From: CAZEVY01 sp964515555
Lineage (GTDB): Bacteria > Acidobacteriota > Terriglobia > Bryobacterales > Bryobacteraceae
Length of the DNA: 41,955 nucleotides
Direction of reading: 5' to 3'
NCBI GenBank assembly: GCA_964515555.1
Contig: CAZEVY010000038.1
Span: forward strand, 1-41,955
Shown here: piece by piece, positions 19,198 to 26,360 of the stretch
Position numbering within the stretch: position 1 is the first letter of the stretch
How the letters are laid out: each line of letters starts with the position of its first letter
The notes under the pieces: model-generated
Seen by the model: only the letters and a program-made list of their open reading frames with translations
Databases searched by the model: none
What the model was told of the DNA's origin: nothing
Made by a program: the position numbers and the translations under genes

Positions 19198-20385
19198 TTA
19201 CCCCGCCCTTCGCAGCGCCTCGATCCGCGGCGCACGACTCTTCGCGCTATCCAGGCTGAACGACCGCGCATCCCCGAGCTCGTCGCGCACGAAGGTCTCC
19301 ATGCGCGCGACCGCCTCCTCCAGCGCCTTGCTCCGCTTGACGAACGGCATCCAGGCGATCGACGACGACCCCGGGTCGTACTCCCAGAGCCCGACTAATC
19401 TCCCGCGGTCGAAAATCCCGTTCGACGGCAGATCGGTCAGCGCGCTCGCGTGCGTCACTCCCTTTTCGTCGCGAACTTGGCGCGAAGCGTCCTCGGGCGC
19501 GATCAAATCCTTCAGGTCGCGGCGCAAGAGCACCAGGCTGTCGAGGCCGCTGACGAGGCGATACTGCGGGTCCTTCGCCGGCTTCGCCGCAAGCAGCGCC
19601 TCGCGATCCGCCGCGAGCATCAGCCGATCGCTCCCCGCTTCCATGCCGACCAGTTGCAACGGCTCGATCGCCGCCTTCGCGGCCTTCACGCCGAGTCCCG
19701 AGAACCACTGGAACTCGCCCATCGTCGCCGGGCCGATCCAGGTGAAATAGCGCCGCGCCAGCTCGACGAAGGCTTCCTCGGCCGTCATCTTCGACCTGGC
19801 GCGAGGACTCGGACGCCACAGCGCATACCGGTAGCGCTGCTGATCGAGCCGTCCGCCGATGGGCACGCGACGAATCTCGCCCAGCATCTGGAGTTTTCCA
19901 AGCGCGATCGGCAGCGTCGTGGCGACGCCCTTTTTCTGCCCCTCCGGCCCGAGATTTCGTGCCGCCTTGCCCACCTCGACGCGAATGCCATCCGGATCGA
20001 GCTCACCTTTCTCCAACGCCTTGACGACCGCGTCGCACAGCTTTCCGATCTCCGCCTCCGTCACGCCGAGCTTCATTGCCGTGCGCATGTCGCCGCCCCA
20101 GAACGATTCGCCGCACTTCAGCGCCAGCGCAAAGTCACGCGCCGGCACGACGTACGTACATCCGCGCGCCGCCGGCAGTTCGTGGATCTCGCGCTTCGCC
20201 GCCGCGCGCTCCGCAGTCTCGCGGCCGATCGACGCGCGCGTAAACAGCGTCAGGTACGGATTCGATCCGCCCACCGACCGCACCCACCCGGCACGATCCA
20301 GCACATCGGCGGGCGAGGCGTCGTCGAGGCTGCCGTCGAGTCCCTGCCGCGTCCACCACCAGGCGCGAAGCTTCTGAGCGTCCAT
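19198..20385 (-). CDS. Winged-helix DNA-binding protein, AlkZ-like (HTH_42)
   Basis: The protein has 395 residues with the layout of the HTH_42/AlkZ family: LRAWWWTRQGLDG at the start, AARGCTYVVPARDFALAL, winged-helix segments around 170-260 (LGKLQMLGEIRRVPIGGRLDQQRYRYALW and RRYFTWIGPATMGEFQWFSGLG), and a C-terminal region with VSGLDSLVLLRRDLKDLI and IFDRGRLVGLWEYDPGSSSIAWMPF. Characterised members are DNA glycosylases that unhook interstrand crosslinks or excise alkylated bases. The catalytic Q-x-Q type motif is not securely visible, so glycosylase activity is only possible. It lies 12 bases downstream of the PP2C/FHA cassette and may be its last gene. Confidence 0.75.
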   Translation of the reverse strand: MDAQKLRAWWWTRQGLDGSLDDASPADVLDRAGWVRSVGGSNPYLTLFTRASIGRETAERAAAKREIHELPAARGCTYVVPARDFALALKCGESFWGGDMRTAMKLGVTEAEIGKLCDAVVKALEKGELDPDGIRVEVGKAARNLGPEGQKKGVATTLPIALGKLQMLGEIRRVPIGGRLDQQRYRYALWRPSPRARSKMTAEEAFVELARRYFTWIGPATMGEFQWFSGLGVKAAKAAIEPLQLVGMEAGSDRLMLAADREALLAAKPAKDPQYRLVSGLDSLVLLRRDLKDLIAPEDASRQVRDEKGVTHASALTDLPSNGIFDRGRLVGLWEYDPGSSSIAWMPFVKRSKALEEAVARMETFVRDELGDARSFSLDSAKSRAPRIEALRRAG

Positions 20386-20397
20386 CAGTCCTCCGTT

Positions 20398-21135
20398 CTA
20401 CGGTGCCGCCGCCATCACCGCGATTGCCGTGTAATTATCGTGATCCCCATCGGCGACCCCGCACAGGTGCGCTTCCATGCGCGCCAGCCAGTCCGCTGGA
20501 CCCGCGGCGTCGACCAACTCGTCGAGCATCACGTCCTCGGCGACGTACTCCCAGAATCCGTCGGTGCACAACAGGAACGCGTCGCCCGGCTCGATGCCGG
20601 CCGGCGAATCGCAAACCGACGGCGCGCTCTGTGTCGCGCTGCCGAGGCTGCGGCGCAGCCGGCTCCGGTCCTCGTGAAAGCGGATCTGATCGGCGGAAAT
20701 CCCGCCCGCGTCGGCCAGCGCCTGCGGAACGCTGTGGTCGCGCGTCTGCCGCAACACCGCGCCGTCGCGGAAATGATACAGCCGCGAATCGCCGACATGC
20801 GCCCACGCCGCGGAATCGTAGTCGGAAGCCAGCAACACCGCCGTGCTGCGCATCTGCGCGAGCGCCGTCCCTTCCCGTTGCCGCGCGAGTATCGCCGCGT
20901 TAGCCACCGCCAGCGCCGCCGCCAGCGACTCGGGCGCGATCGACGGCTCGGCCGCGAAGCGCTCCAGCACCGTGTCGACGGCGATCTGAGCGGCCACTTC
21001 CCCGCCTCCGTGCCCGCCCAGCCCGTCGGCGGCCACGAAGCAGACCGCGCCGGGCAGCGCCAGGAAGTTGCAGCGATCCTCGTTCTCCGCGCGCCCGCCG
21101 GGCGACGTGATCATCTCCCAGGCGAGCGAGATCAT
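20398..21135 (-). CDS. PP2C-family Ser/Thr protein phosphatase (soluble)
   Basis: This 245-residue protein is a single PP2C domain with no membrane helix. Metal-site motifs are all present: ENEDRCNF, AADGLGGHGGGEVAA, HVGDSRLYHFRDG, LLCTDGFWEYV and HDNYTAIAV. It would remove phosphate from Ser or Thr residues, most plausibly on proteins bound by the FHA proteins of the same cassette. Its ATG overlaps the stop codon of the trypsin-FHA gene (ATGA), indicating translational coupling. It is the second PP2C in the cassette; the other is membrane-anchored. Confidence 0.88.
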   Translation of the reverse strand: MISLAWEMITSPGGRAENEDRCNFLALPGAVCFVAADGLGGHGGGEVAAQIAVDTVLERFAAEPSIAPESLAAALAVANAAILARQREGTALAQMRSTAVLLASDYDSAAWAHVGDSRLYHFRDGAVLRQTRDHSVPQALADAGGISADQIRFHEDRSRLRRSLGSATQSAPSVCDSPAGIEPGDAFLLCTDGFWEYVAEDVMLDELVDAAGPADWLARMEAHLCGVADGDHDNYTAIAVMAAAP

Positions 21136-22436
21136 TCCTCGATGCGCACTTCGAAGGCGTTCTCGGGCCGGCCCAGGTAGAAGCGGTCGCCCGGCCGCAG
21201 CTCCGCCTGCGCCCCCGGCGCGACCTTCTCGCCGTTCGCCAGAAACGTTCCGTTCGTCGACCAGTTGTCTTCGAGCACGAACCGCCGGCGCCCGGCGTCC
21301 CAGCGGATGGTGCAGTGGCGGCGCGACACGCCTTCGGTGTCCGGCGGGAAAACGAGACTCGCTGCGCGCGGATCGCGGCCCAGCACCCAGGCATCGCCCG
21401 CCATCTCCATCACCGTCCCCTGATAGTAGCCGCCGACCCCGCGTAGCAGCGGCTTCGACGGAGCGGACGACAGGGCCGCAGCGGCCGGTTCCCGCGGGCG
21501 AGCCGGCTCAGCGCGGCGATAGGTTGTCACCCGCTTGACGGCTTCCCGACCACGCCGCGTCGCCGCCAGCACCACGGCGACGAGCGCCAGCGCCGCCGTG
21601 CCGATCTGTCCGTAGACCATCAGCGACGACGTGGGCGACGGCGCGCCCGGCAGCGTGCACGCGCTCGTGGCGACCTCCGCCTTGATTTGCATCGCCGCCA
21701 GTTGCTCCACCAACTCGTCGATCTGGATCGCCCAGTAGATTCCGGCGCTCGAAGGCACGGCGACGACGCGCGTCTTCCCGTCCGGTCCCGGCGCCAGCAC
21801 CGCCGTCTTGGGGCTGGCGACGTTGATCGCCACCACGCGCCCGCACTCGTCGAAGAGCGGCCCGCCCGAGTTTCCCGGACTGATCGGACTGCTGTGCTGG
21901 TAGAGGCGAGTCCCGTTGAGCTGCTCGTCGTCGCTGGGGTGCCCTTTGACGGCGGCGCCGATGATGCCCTCGGTGATCTTGACGACCTTGCGGCCGTCGG
22001 CGTCCGGAACGTCGTCGGCCGATCCGGGAAATCCCATCGCGTACACCTTGCGGCCTTCGGTGATCAGGCTCCGCGGCGAGAGCGGCGCCGGGGGACGGCC
22101 GGTCGGACGTCCGACTTCGAGAATGCCGATGTCCTTGCGCTTCGAACTCCAGCGCACCGTCGCCGGCCATGGCTGATCGGGCGTCGCCCACACGACCAGC
22201 TTCGTCACCTCGATGCCGGGCTTGCAGCAGACGTGCCAGTTCGTGACGATCCAGCGCCCGTCGCCAATGACGAAACCCGAGCCGTGCCCGCGCGCCGTGC
22301 CAACGCGTCCGTCCGCGGTCTGGACCCTGCCCTCCAGTTCCACCAGCACCGTCCCCTGGCGCATGCGCTCGAAGGGAACCTGCGCCGCGGCGACGGCCGC
22401 GAGGGCCATCGGGACCGCGGGGCGCGCGTACCTCAT
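21132..22436 (-). CDS. Transmembrane trypsin-like protease with cytoplasmic FHA domain
   Basis: The 434-residue protein starts with a signal peptide or anchor (1-19). A trypsin/DegP-like domain follows with a complete triad: His68 (VTNWHV), Asp102 (KDIGILEV) and Ser190 (SPGNSGGPLF). A membrane helix lies at about 274-293 (VYGQIGTAALALVAVVLAAT) and is followed by basic residues (RRGREAVKR), placing the rest in the cytoplasm. An FHA domain (348-432) has GR353-354, SRRH 371-374 and STNGTF 393-398, the residues that bind phosphothreonine. The architecture suggests periplasmic proteolysis controlled by cytoplasmic phosphorylation. The start overlaps the upstream PP2C gene by four bases and the stop overlaps the downstream PP2C by four. 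Confidence 0.85.
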   Translation of the reverse strand: MRYARPAVPMALAAVAAAQVPFERMRQGTVLVELEGRVQTADGRVGTARGHGSGFVIGDGRWIVTNWHVCCKPGIEVTKLVVWATPDQPWPATVRWSSKRKDIGILEVGRPTGRPPAPLSPRSLITEGRKVYAMGFPGSADDVPDADGRKVVKITEGIIGAAVKGHPSDDEQLNGTRLYQHSSPISPGNSGGPLFDECGRVVAINVASPKTAVLAPGPDGKTRVVAVPSSAGIYWAIQIDELVEQLAAMQIKAEVATSACTLPGAPSPTSSLMVYGQIGTAALALVAVVLAATRRGREAVKRVTTYRRAEPARPREPAAAALSSAPSKPLLRGVGGYYQGTVMEMAGDAWVLGRDPRAASLVFPPDTEGVSRRHCTIRWDAGRRRFVLEDNWSTNGTFLANGEKVAPGAQAELRPGDRFYLGRPENAFEVRIEE

Positions 22437-23533
22437 CGCCTCGCCCCGGGAGGCGGCCCGACCGGTGGATTCTCGATCGGCGGAGTCTGCGGACTCTGCC
22501 GGCCTTTTTCGACCGGAGGCGCCGACCCTGGCGTCACCGCGCCTTGGCGCGCCGGCGGACCGGCGTTATATCCCCCCGAATCCAGGCCGGTGGGGCCCGG
22601 CCCTCCGACCGCCGAGCGGGCGTACCACCACCACGCTCCTGCCGCGGCCGCCGCCAGCGTCACCAGAGCCACCGCCGCCGCGATCAGCGGCGACCTCCTC
22701 GACGCCGCGGGCCCGCCCGCATCCGCCCGTCTCGATGCGCCCGGTTCCGGGAGCGATACCGTCTTGGGGAGTTCGTGGACCACATCGACGGTCAGTACCG
22801 TCACGTTGTCCTGGTGCTCGCGCTTGCGATCCATCACACGGCCGACGAGCGCCTCGGCGGCATGGCTGCCCTCGCTCGCGAGCAGACCGGCGATCTCGTC
22901 CTCCGGGATCGTCTTGAACAGCCCGTCGGTGGCCAGAAGGATGCGGTCGCCCGCCTGGATCGTGCAGGGATGCAGGTTTCGGTCCACCAGTTTCAACTCG
23001 CGCTTGCCGACGTAGCTGGTGAGCGCCTCCCGTTGCGGGTCTCCCAGCGCCTGCTCGACGGTGATCTCGCCGCGCGCCGCGCGGGCGTCGAGATCGTGCG
23101 CATAGACGTGACTGGTGTTAAGCAGCGAGAGCCTGCCGTCGCGCAGCAGGTAGACCGCGCTGTCACCCACCGAAACCCAGTACAGCGCCGACTCGAACGT
23201 CACCGCGCCGATGAGCGTAGTACCCACGTCGCCGGCCACCCCGGCCTGCGCAGCCATCATCCACACAGCCTCGTTGGCGGCGAAGGCGGCCCGCTCCAGG
23301 GCGTCGGGAATCGTCTCATCCTCGAGCTTGGCGCGATAGGAATCGAGAAACGCCTTCACGGCGAGCTTGCTGGCCAGGTCGCCGTAGGAGAGTCCGCCCA
23401 TGCCGTCGGCGATGACCGAGAGAAACCCGCCGTGACGGACGAGCGTCGGGTCGTTGGGATCGGAGAAGCCGAACGAGTCCTGCTGGTTCTGGCGCGTCCC
23501 GATGTGTTGCGCGTTGGCTGCGACGAATGGCAC
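22433..23533 (-). CDS. PP2C-family phosphatase with C-terminal membrane anchor
   Basis: This 366-residue protein has a PP2C domain over about 1-245, with RQNQQDSFGF, VIADGMGGLSYGD, VSVGDSAVYLLRDGRLS, LLATDGLFKTIPEDE and HQDNVTVLTVD. A membrane helix lies at about 283-308 (PLIAAAVALVTLAAAAAGAWWWYA). The last 58 residues are Pro- and Gly-rich and would lie in the periplasm. The start is a GTG placed directly after the TAA of the upstream FHA gene. Membrane-anchored PP2C with an extracytoplasmic tail is the PstP/PrpC-like layout that pairs with Ser/Thr kinases. No kinase is in the cassette itself; the nearest is at 3210, or one may lie beyond the N gap. Confidence 0.88.
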   Translation of the reverse strand: MPFVAANAQHIGTRQNQQDSFGFSDPNDPTLVRHGGFLSVIADGMGGLSYGDLASKLAVKAFLDSYRAKLEDETIPDALERAAFAANEAVWMMAAQAGVAGDVGTTLIGAVTFESALYWVSVGDSAVYLLRDGRLSLLNTSHVYAHDLDARAARGEITVEQALGDPQREALTSYVGKRELKLVDRNLHPCTIQAGDRILLATDGLFKTIPEDEIAGLLASEGSHAAEALVGRVMDRKREHQDNVTVLTVDVVHELPKTVSLPEPGASRRADAGGPAASRRSPLIAAAVALVTLAAAAAGAWWWYARSAVGGPGPTGLDSGGYNAGPPARQGAVTPGSAPPVEKGRQSPQTPPIENPPVGPPPGARR

Positions 23534-24100
23534 TTACTCGAACACCTTGTATTTTTCGGTCGAAAACGGCACCAGCGCCAGCTTGCTCTTGCCGACTTCC
23601 AAGATGTCGTTGGCGCCGATCTGCATCGGCGTGTGGACAACGTCCTCGTTGACGTACACGAGTCCCGCCGAGTCGCCCGGCTGCACCCAGTAGGTGCGCT
23701 TCTTGGGCTCGAATGTGAGAATCGCGTGGCGCTGCCGCGAAACCGTCTCGTCCTTGGCCAGCGCGACGTCCATGGTCGCGTCCCGGCCGATGAAGTTCTT
23801 CTCCGAATGCAACCGGTAGTCGCGGCCCATGTCCGGACCCTCGACGCACACCAGCCACCCGACCACGGGCTGAACTCCGGTCTCGGTCTCGCCGACGCGG
23901 CGCGTGACCCCGGCTCCCGCTGCCGCCGGTCGTCCCGCGCCCGGATCCGGCGCGAGCGGACGAGTCTTCATCGCCGCCGCCGCGCCCGTGGGATCGGTCG
24001 ACGATGACTCCAGGTCGATCGGCTTCGAACACCAGGGGCAGCCGGTATGTTTCGAGGTGTCGTAGAAATGTCCCTCGGTGCAGCGGACCATCTTTCCCAT
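23534..24100 (-). CDS. Zinc-ribbon/FHA domain protein
   Basis: The protein has 188 residues from the ATG at 24098-24100, chosen because AGGAGG lies nine bases upstream; the frame is open to 24139 without such a site. The N-terminus, CTEGHFYDTSKHTGCPWC, is a short zinc ribbon seen at the start of other FHA signalling proteins. A Thr/Ala/Pro-rich linker follows. The FHA domain covers about 85-185: FIGRDATMDVALAKDETVSRQRHAIL provides the Arg, Ser and His of the phosphothreonine site, although the usual NGT turn is less clear (GLVYVNEDVV). The Thr-rich linker (TRPLAP, TRRVGETETG) could itself be a phosphorylation site, as in GarA-like proteins. Confidence 0.82.
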   Translation of the reverse strand: MGKMVRCTEGHFYDTSKHTGCPWCSKPIDLESSSTDPTGAAAAMKTRPLAPDPGAGRPAAAGAGVTRRVGETETGVQPVVGWLVCVEGPDMGRDYRLHSEKNFIGRDATMDVALAKDETVSRQRHAILTFEPKKRTYWVQPGDSAGLVYVNEDVVHTPMQIGANDILEVGKSKLALVPFSTEKYKVFE

Positions 24101-24128
24101 GCGATCGCTTCCTCCTGGCGGATACTCC

Positions 24129-24551
24129 TTACTTACCACACGCGCGGCATCGCTCTCCCTTGACTCGCACCGCGCCGCACTCGCAGCGCACCAGCCGCGC
24201 GCCCTTGAGATGCGAGGAATCCGTCGACGGCGGCTCGTCGTGCTCGCGCGACAGTTCGTCGGATTGTGGAATCCGATGCTTGTTCCGCAGCACTGCGAGC
24301 AGATCCTCCACCGGAAACGTCGCCTCGCCGAAGCGAACCTCGTCGGCCGGAGTGATGAACTCCTGGCGAACGCGCTGCGAACGGCCCTGGCGGATCAGGA
24401 ACGTCCCGTTGCTGCTGTTGCAATCGGTGAGGAACAACTGCCCGCCGTCGAGAAGCGTCAGCTCGGCGTGCAGGCGGCTCACCGAATCGTCGGCGATGGG
24501 GATGTCGCAGGTCTTCTCGCGGCCGACGGTGAACTTGCGCTCGCGGGCCAT
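24129..24551 (-). CDS. FHA domain protein with C-terminal zinc ribbon
   Basis: This 140-residue protein opens with an FHA domain (about 1-90): FTVGREKTCDIPIADDSVSRLHAEL and CNSSNGTFLIRQG carry the Gly-Arg, Ser-Arg-x-His and Asn-Gly-Thr residues for phosphothreonine binding. A flexible acidic and Ser-rich segment follows (about 100-120). A four-cysteine zinc ribbon closes the chain (CECGAVRVKGERCRACGK). It mirrors the next gene, which has the ribbon first and FHA second. It is soluble. It lies six bases after the ExbD-like gene and 28 bases before the next FHA start. It is probably an adaptor that reads kinase output. Confidence 0.85.
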   Translation of the reverse strand: MARERKFTVGREKTCDIPIADDSVSRLHAELTLLDGGQLFLTDCNSSNGTFLIRQGRSQRVRQEFITPADEVRFGEATFPVEDLLAVLRNKHRIPQSDELSREHDEPPSTDSSHLKGARLVRCECGAVRVKGERCRACGK

Positions 24552-24557
24552 GGCGGT

Positions 24558-25388
24558 TCAGCGCGCGGGCGGCGACGGCGGCTGCGGTTGCGGCGGCGCC
24601 GCCAGGATCTCCTGCGATTTTCGGAACTCCGCCTTGCCGTCTCTGCCCATGACGAGGCTGCCAAAGTAGCCGATGCGCTTCTGAGCGGTCAGTTGAATCG
24701 CCCCCACGTCGACGCCGCCGTTTGCATAGGAGTACGTCAACTGAGCGCGCGCTCCCTTCAATTTGTCGGGCGCACCCATCAACTTGGCGAATACCTTGAA
24801 CTCACCGGCCGGCATGTCGCGCAGCATCCACACCTCGCTGCCCGGGACGGTGTCGCGCGTCGAGACATCGCCGGGACGATAGGGACGTTGGAATTTTTCG
24901 AGCGTCGGCGGCGCAGCCGGCGGCTGAAACGGGTCCTGAATGTAGAGGTCGACATCCTGGCCGTCGGCGCCCGTATTCTCGCCGTAGAACCAGATTTGAA
25001 AGGCGACCGGCCGGCGTATTTCGAGGTCGCCGATCTTCTTGTCGGCCGCCTCCAGCGCTCTCTGGTACTGCCGAATCTGCTCCTGCGCCTCGGCCAGCTG
25101 CTGCTGCGCCTGCGCCATCTGCCGCTGCAACTGCTGGAGCTGCTCGAGCGCCTTGGCGACCGCCTCGGCCGACGCGCCGCCGCCGGAGAGCTGTTTTATG
25201 AGTTGCTCGATCTGCTTCTGCATCTGCTCCACATTCGCCTGGACGTTCTGCACGTTCTCGGCGGCCTTGGGACGCCCGTAGTGCGGGAACAGTGCGATGG
25301 TCATGAAGCAGAAGGCGCCCAGGGCGCCGCACAGAATGTCGAGCAGCGACATGTTGAAGATGTTGACTTCTCGATTGCCCGACCGCAT
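24558..25388 (-). CDS. ExbD/MotB-like membrane protein with periplasmic coiled coil
   Basis: The protein has 276 residues and one N-terminal membrane helix (about 11-35) with NMSLLDILCGALGAFCFM. Asp17 sits at the start of the helix, the place of the proton-binding Asp in ExbD and MotB. A long Gln/Ala/Glu-rich coiled coil (about 43-125) leads to a beta-rich C-terminal domain (FQIWFYGENTGADGQDVDLYIQDPF and EVWMLRDMPAGEFKVFAKL), and the chain ends in a Pro-rich tail. I see no OmpA-like peptidoglycan-binding domain, unlike MotB or ZorB. It is encoded directly after the MotA/ExbB-like gene, 12 bases apart, and the two should form a proton-conducting complex. Confidence 0.75.
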   Translation of the reverse strand: MRSGNREVNIFNMSLLDILCGALGAFCFMTIALFPHYGRPKAAENVQNVQANVEQMQKQIEQLIKQLSGGGASAEAVAKALEQLQQLQRQMAQAQQQLAEAQEQIRQYQRALEAADKKIGDLEIRRPVAFQIWFYGENTGADGQDVDLYIQDPFQPPAAPPTLEKFQRPYRPGDVSTRDTVPGSEVWMLRDMPAGEFKVFAKLMGAPDKLKGARAQLTYSYANGGVDVGAIQLTAQKRIGYFGSLVMGRDGKAEFRKSQEILAAPPQPQPPSPPAR

Positions 25389-25400
25389 GTCAGACCGGTC

Positions 25401-26201
25401 TCATTTGGCTCCCGCGTAGAGGCGGTTGATGAGGTTGCGCAACGTGTAGGTTCCGGCCAGGTTCACGCTGGTCTCTTCCTTCTCCTGCACCAGGTGCAGC
25501 AGGAACACCAACACCGCGCTCTGCGACAGCGCCACCATCGTACAGTCGAAGCCCACCGCCATCTTCTGCGCGACATCGTACATCTTGACCTCGCCCTGCG
25601 CCGGGACCGAGGCCAGCGACCCGCCCAGTCCCAGCACCGTGCCGATGAAGCCCAGCGTCGGCACCAGCCACGCGATGAACCGGATCAGCCCGTAGCGCAT
25701 ATCGACGCGGTGCTGAAGCAGCTCCAGGCTGCTCTGCATGACGGCGACGGTCTGGTCGACCGACCGGCCCCCCTGGAACTGAAGGATGCTCAGGTCGACC
25801 AGCGAGGGTAGGAATCCGTGTTCGTTGTCGAACTTGCCGGCGATCTTGCGGCGGATGGCCCCCAGGTCGCGCACCGTGAGCACAGTCTCGGAGTCCTCCG
25901 GAAGCAGGCCCGACTTGGCGAAGCCCAGCTCGCGCTCGGCGATGCGCCATCGGACGAACAGCTCGCTCAGCCCGATGAAAAAGAACAGGTGCATCAGGTT
26001 CTGGATCGTGAACGGGTAGGGGAAGTGCGAGAAGGGGGTGTTGTCGAGGATGAGCGTGGCGGCGCGCGACCCGCGCGTCAGCACGATGCTGAGGAATGCA
26101 ATGACGAAGACCGCCGCGCCCAGCGCGATGCCCATCATCTTCTTGCGCTCCGGGAGTATCCAGAAGGGCGAGTTGGTGAGGTCGCGCAGGGCGGGCTGCA
26201 T
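25401..26201 (-). CDS. MotA/TolQ/ExbB proton-channel family protein
   Basis: This is a 266-residue membrane protein with four predicted helices: about 22-42 (MMGIALGAAVFVIAFLSIVL), 66-86 (IQNLMHLFFFIGLSELFV), 172-196 (IAWLVPTLGFIGTVLGLGGS) and 213-235 (GFDCTMVALSQSAVLVFLLH). The last two carry the MotA/TolQ/ExbB signature: the Pro and Gly-rich TLGFIGTVLGL helix and the polar TMVALSQS face. A cytoplasmic loop of about 85 residues separates helices 2 and 3. Such proteins form pentameric channels around ExbD/MotB-type dimers. It is the first visible gene of the cassette; only 45 known bases precede the N gap, so earlier genes may be missing. Confidence 0.85.
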   Translation of the reverse strand: MQPALRDLTNSPFWILPERKKMMGIALGAAVFVIAFLSIVLTRGSRAATLILDNTPFSHFPYPFTIQNLMHLFFFIGLSELFVRWRIAERELGFAKSGLLPEDSETVLTVRDLGAIRRKIAGKFDNEHGFLPSLVDLSILQFQGGRSVDQTVAVMQSSLELLQHRVDMRYGLIRFIAWLVPTLGFIGTVLGLGGSLASVPAQGEVKMYDVAQKMAVGFDCTMVALSQSAVLVFLLHLVQEKEETSVNLAGTYTLRNLINRLYAGAK

Positions 26202-26246
26202 CTTCGTAATTATATACAGGTGGTTTCCGGAGCCTTTCCATCACGG

Positions 26247-26346
26247 NNNNNNNNNNNNNNNNNNNNNNNNNNNNNNNNNNNNNNNNNNNNNNNNNNNNNN
26301 NNNNNNNNNNNNNNNNNNNNNNNNNNNNNNNNNNNNNNNNNNNNNN
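26247..26346. other. Assembly gap (100 Ns)
   Basis: Exactly 100 Ns, the conventional size for a scaffold gap of unknown length. True distance and content are unknown. The gap separates the divergent MotA/ExbB-like gene and the inositol-oxygenase-like gene, so the upstream part of the phospho-signalling cassette could lie here. Confidence 0.98.
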
Positions 26347-26360
26347 GCTGTAGAGACCGG

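Noticed and set aside
20398..24551. Type VI secretion regulatory module (PpkA/PppA/Fha)
   Set aside because: FHA and PP2C are present, but no Tss structural gene, kinase or ClpV-like ATPase is in the window.
24558..26201. Zorya-type anti-phage system (ZorA/ZorB)
   Set aside because: The ExbB/ExbD-like pair lacks the long ZorA tail and the ZorB peptidoglycan-binding domain, and no ZorC, ZorD or ZorE-like gene is present.
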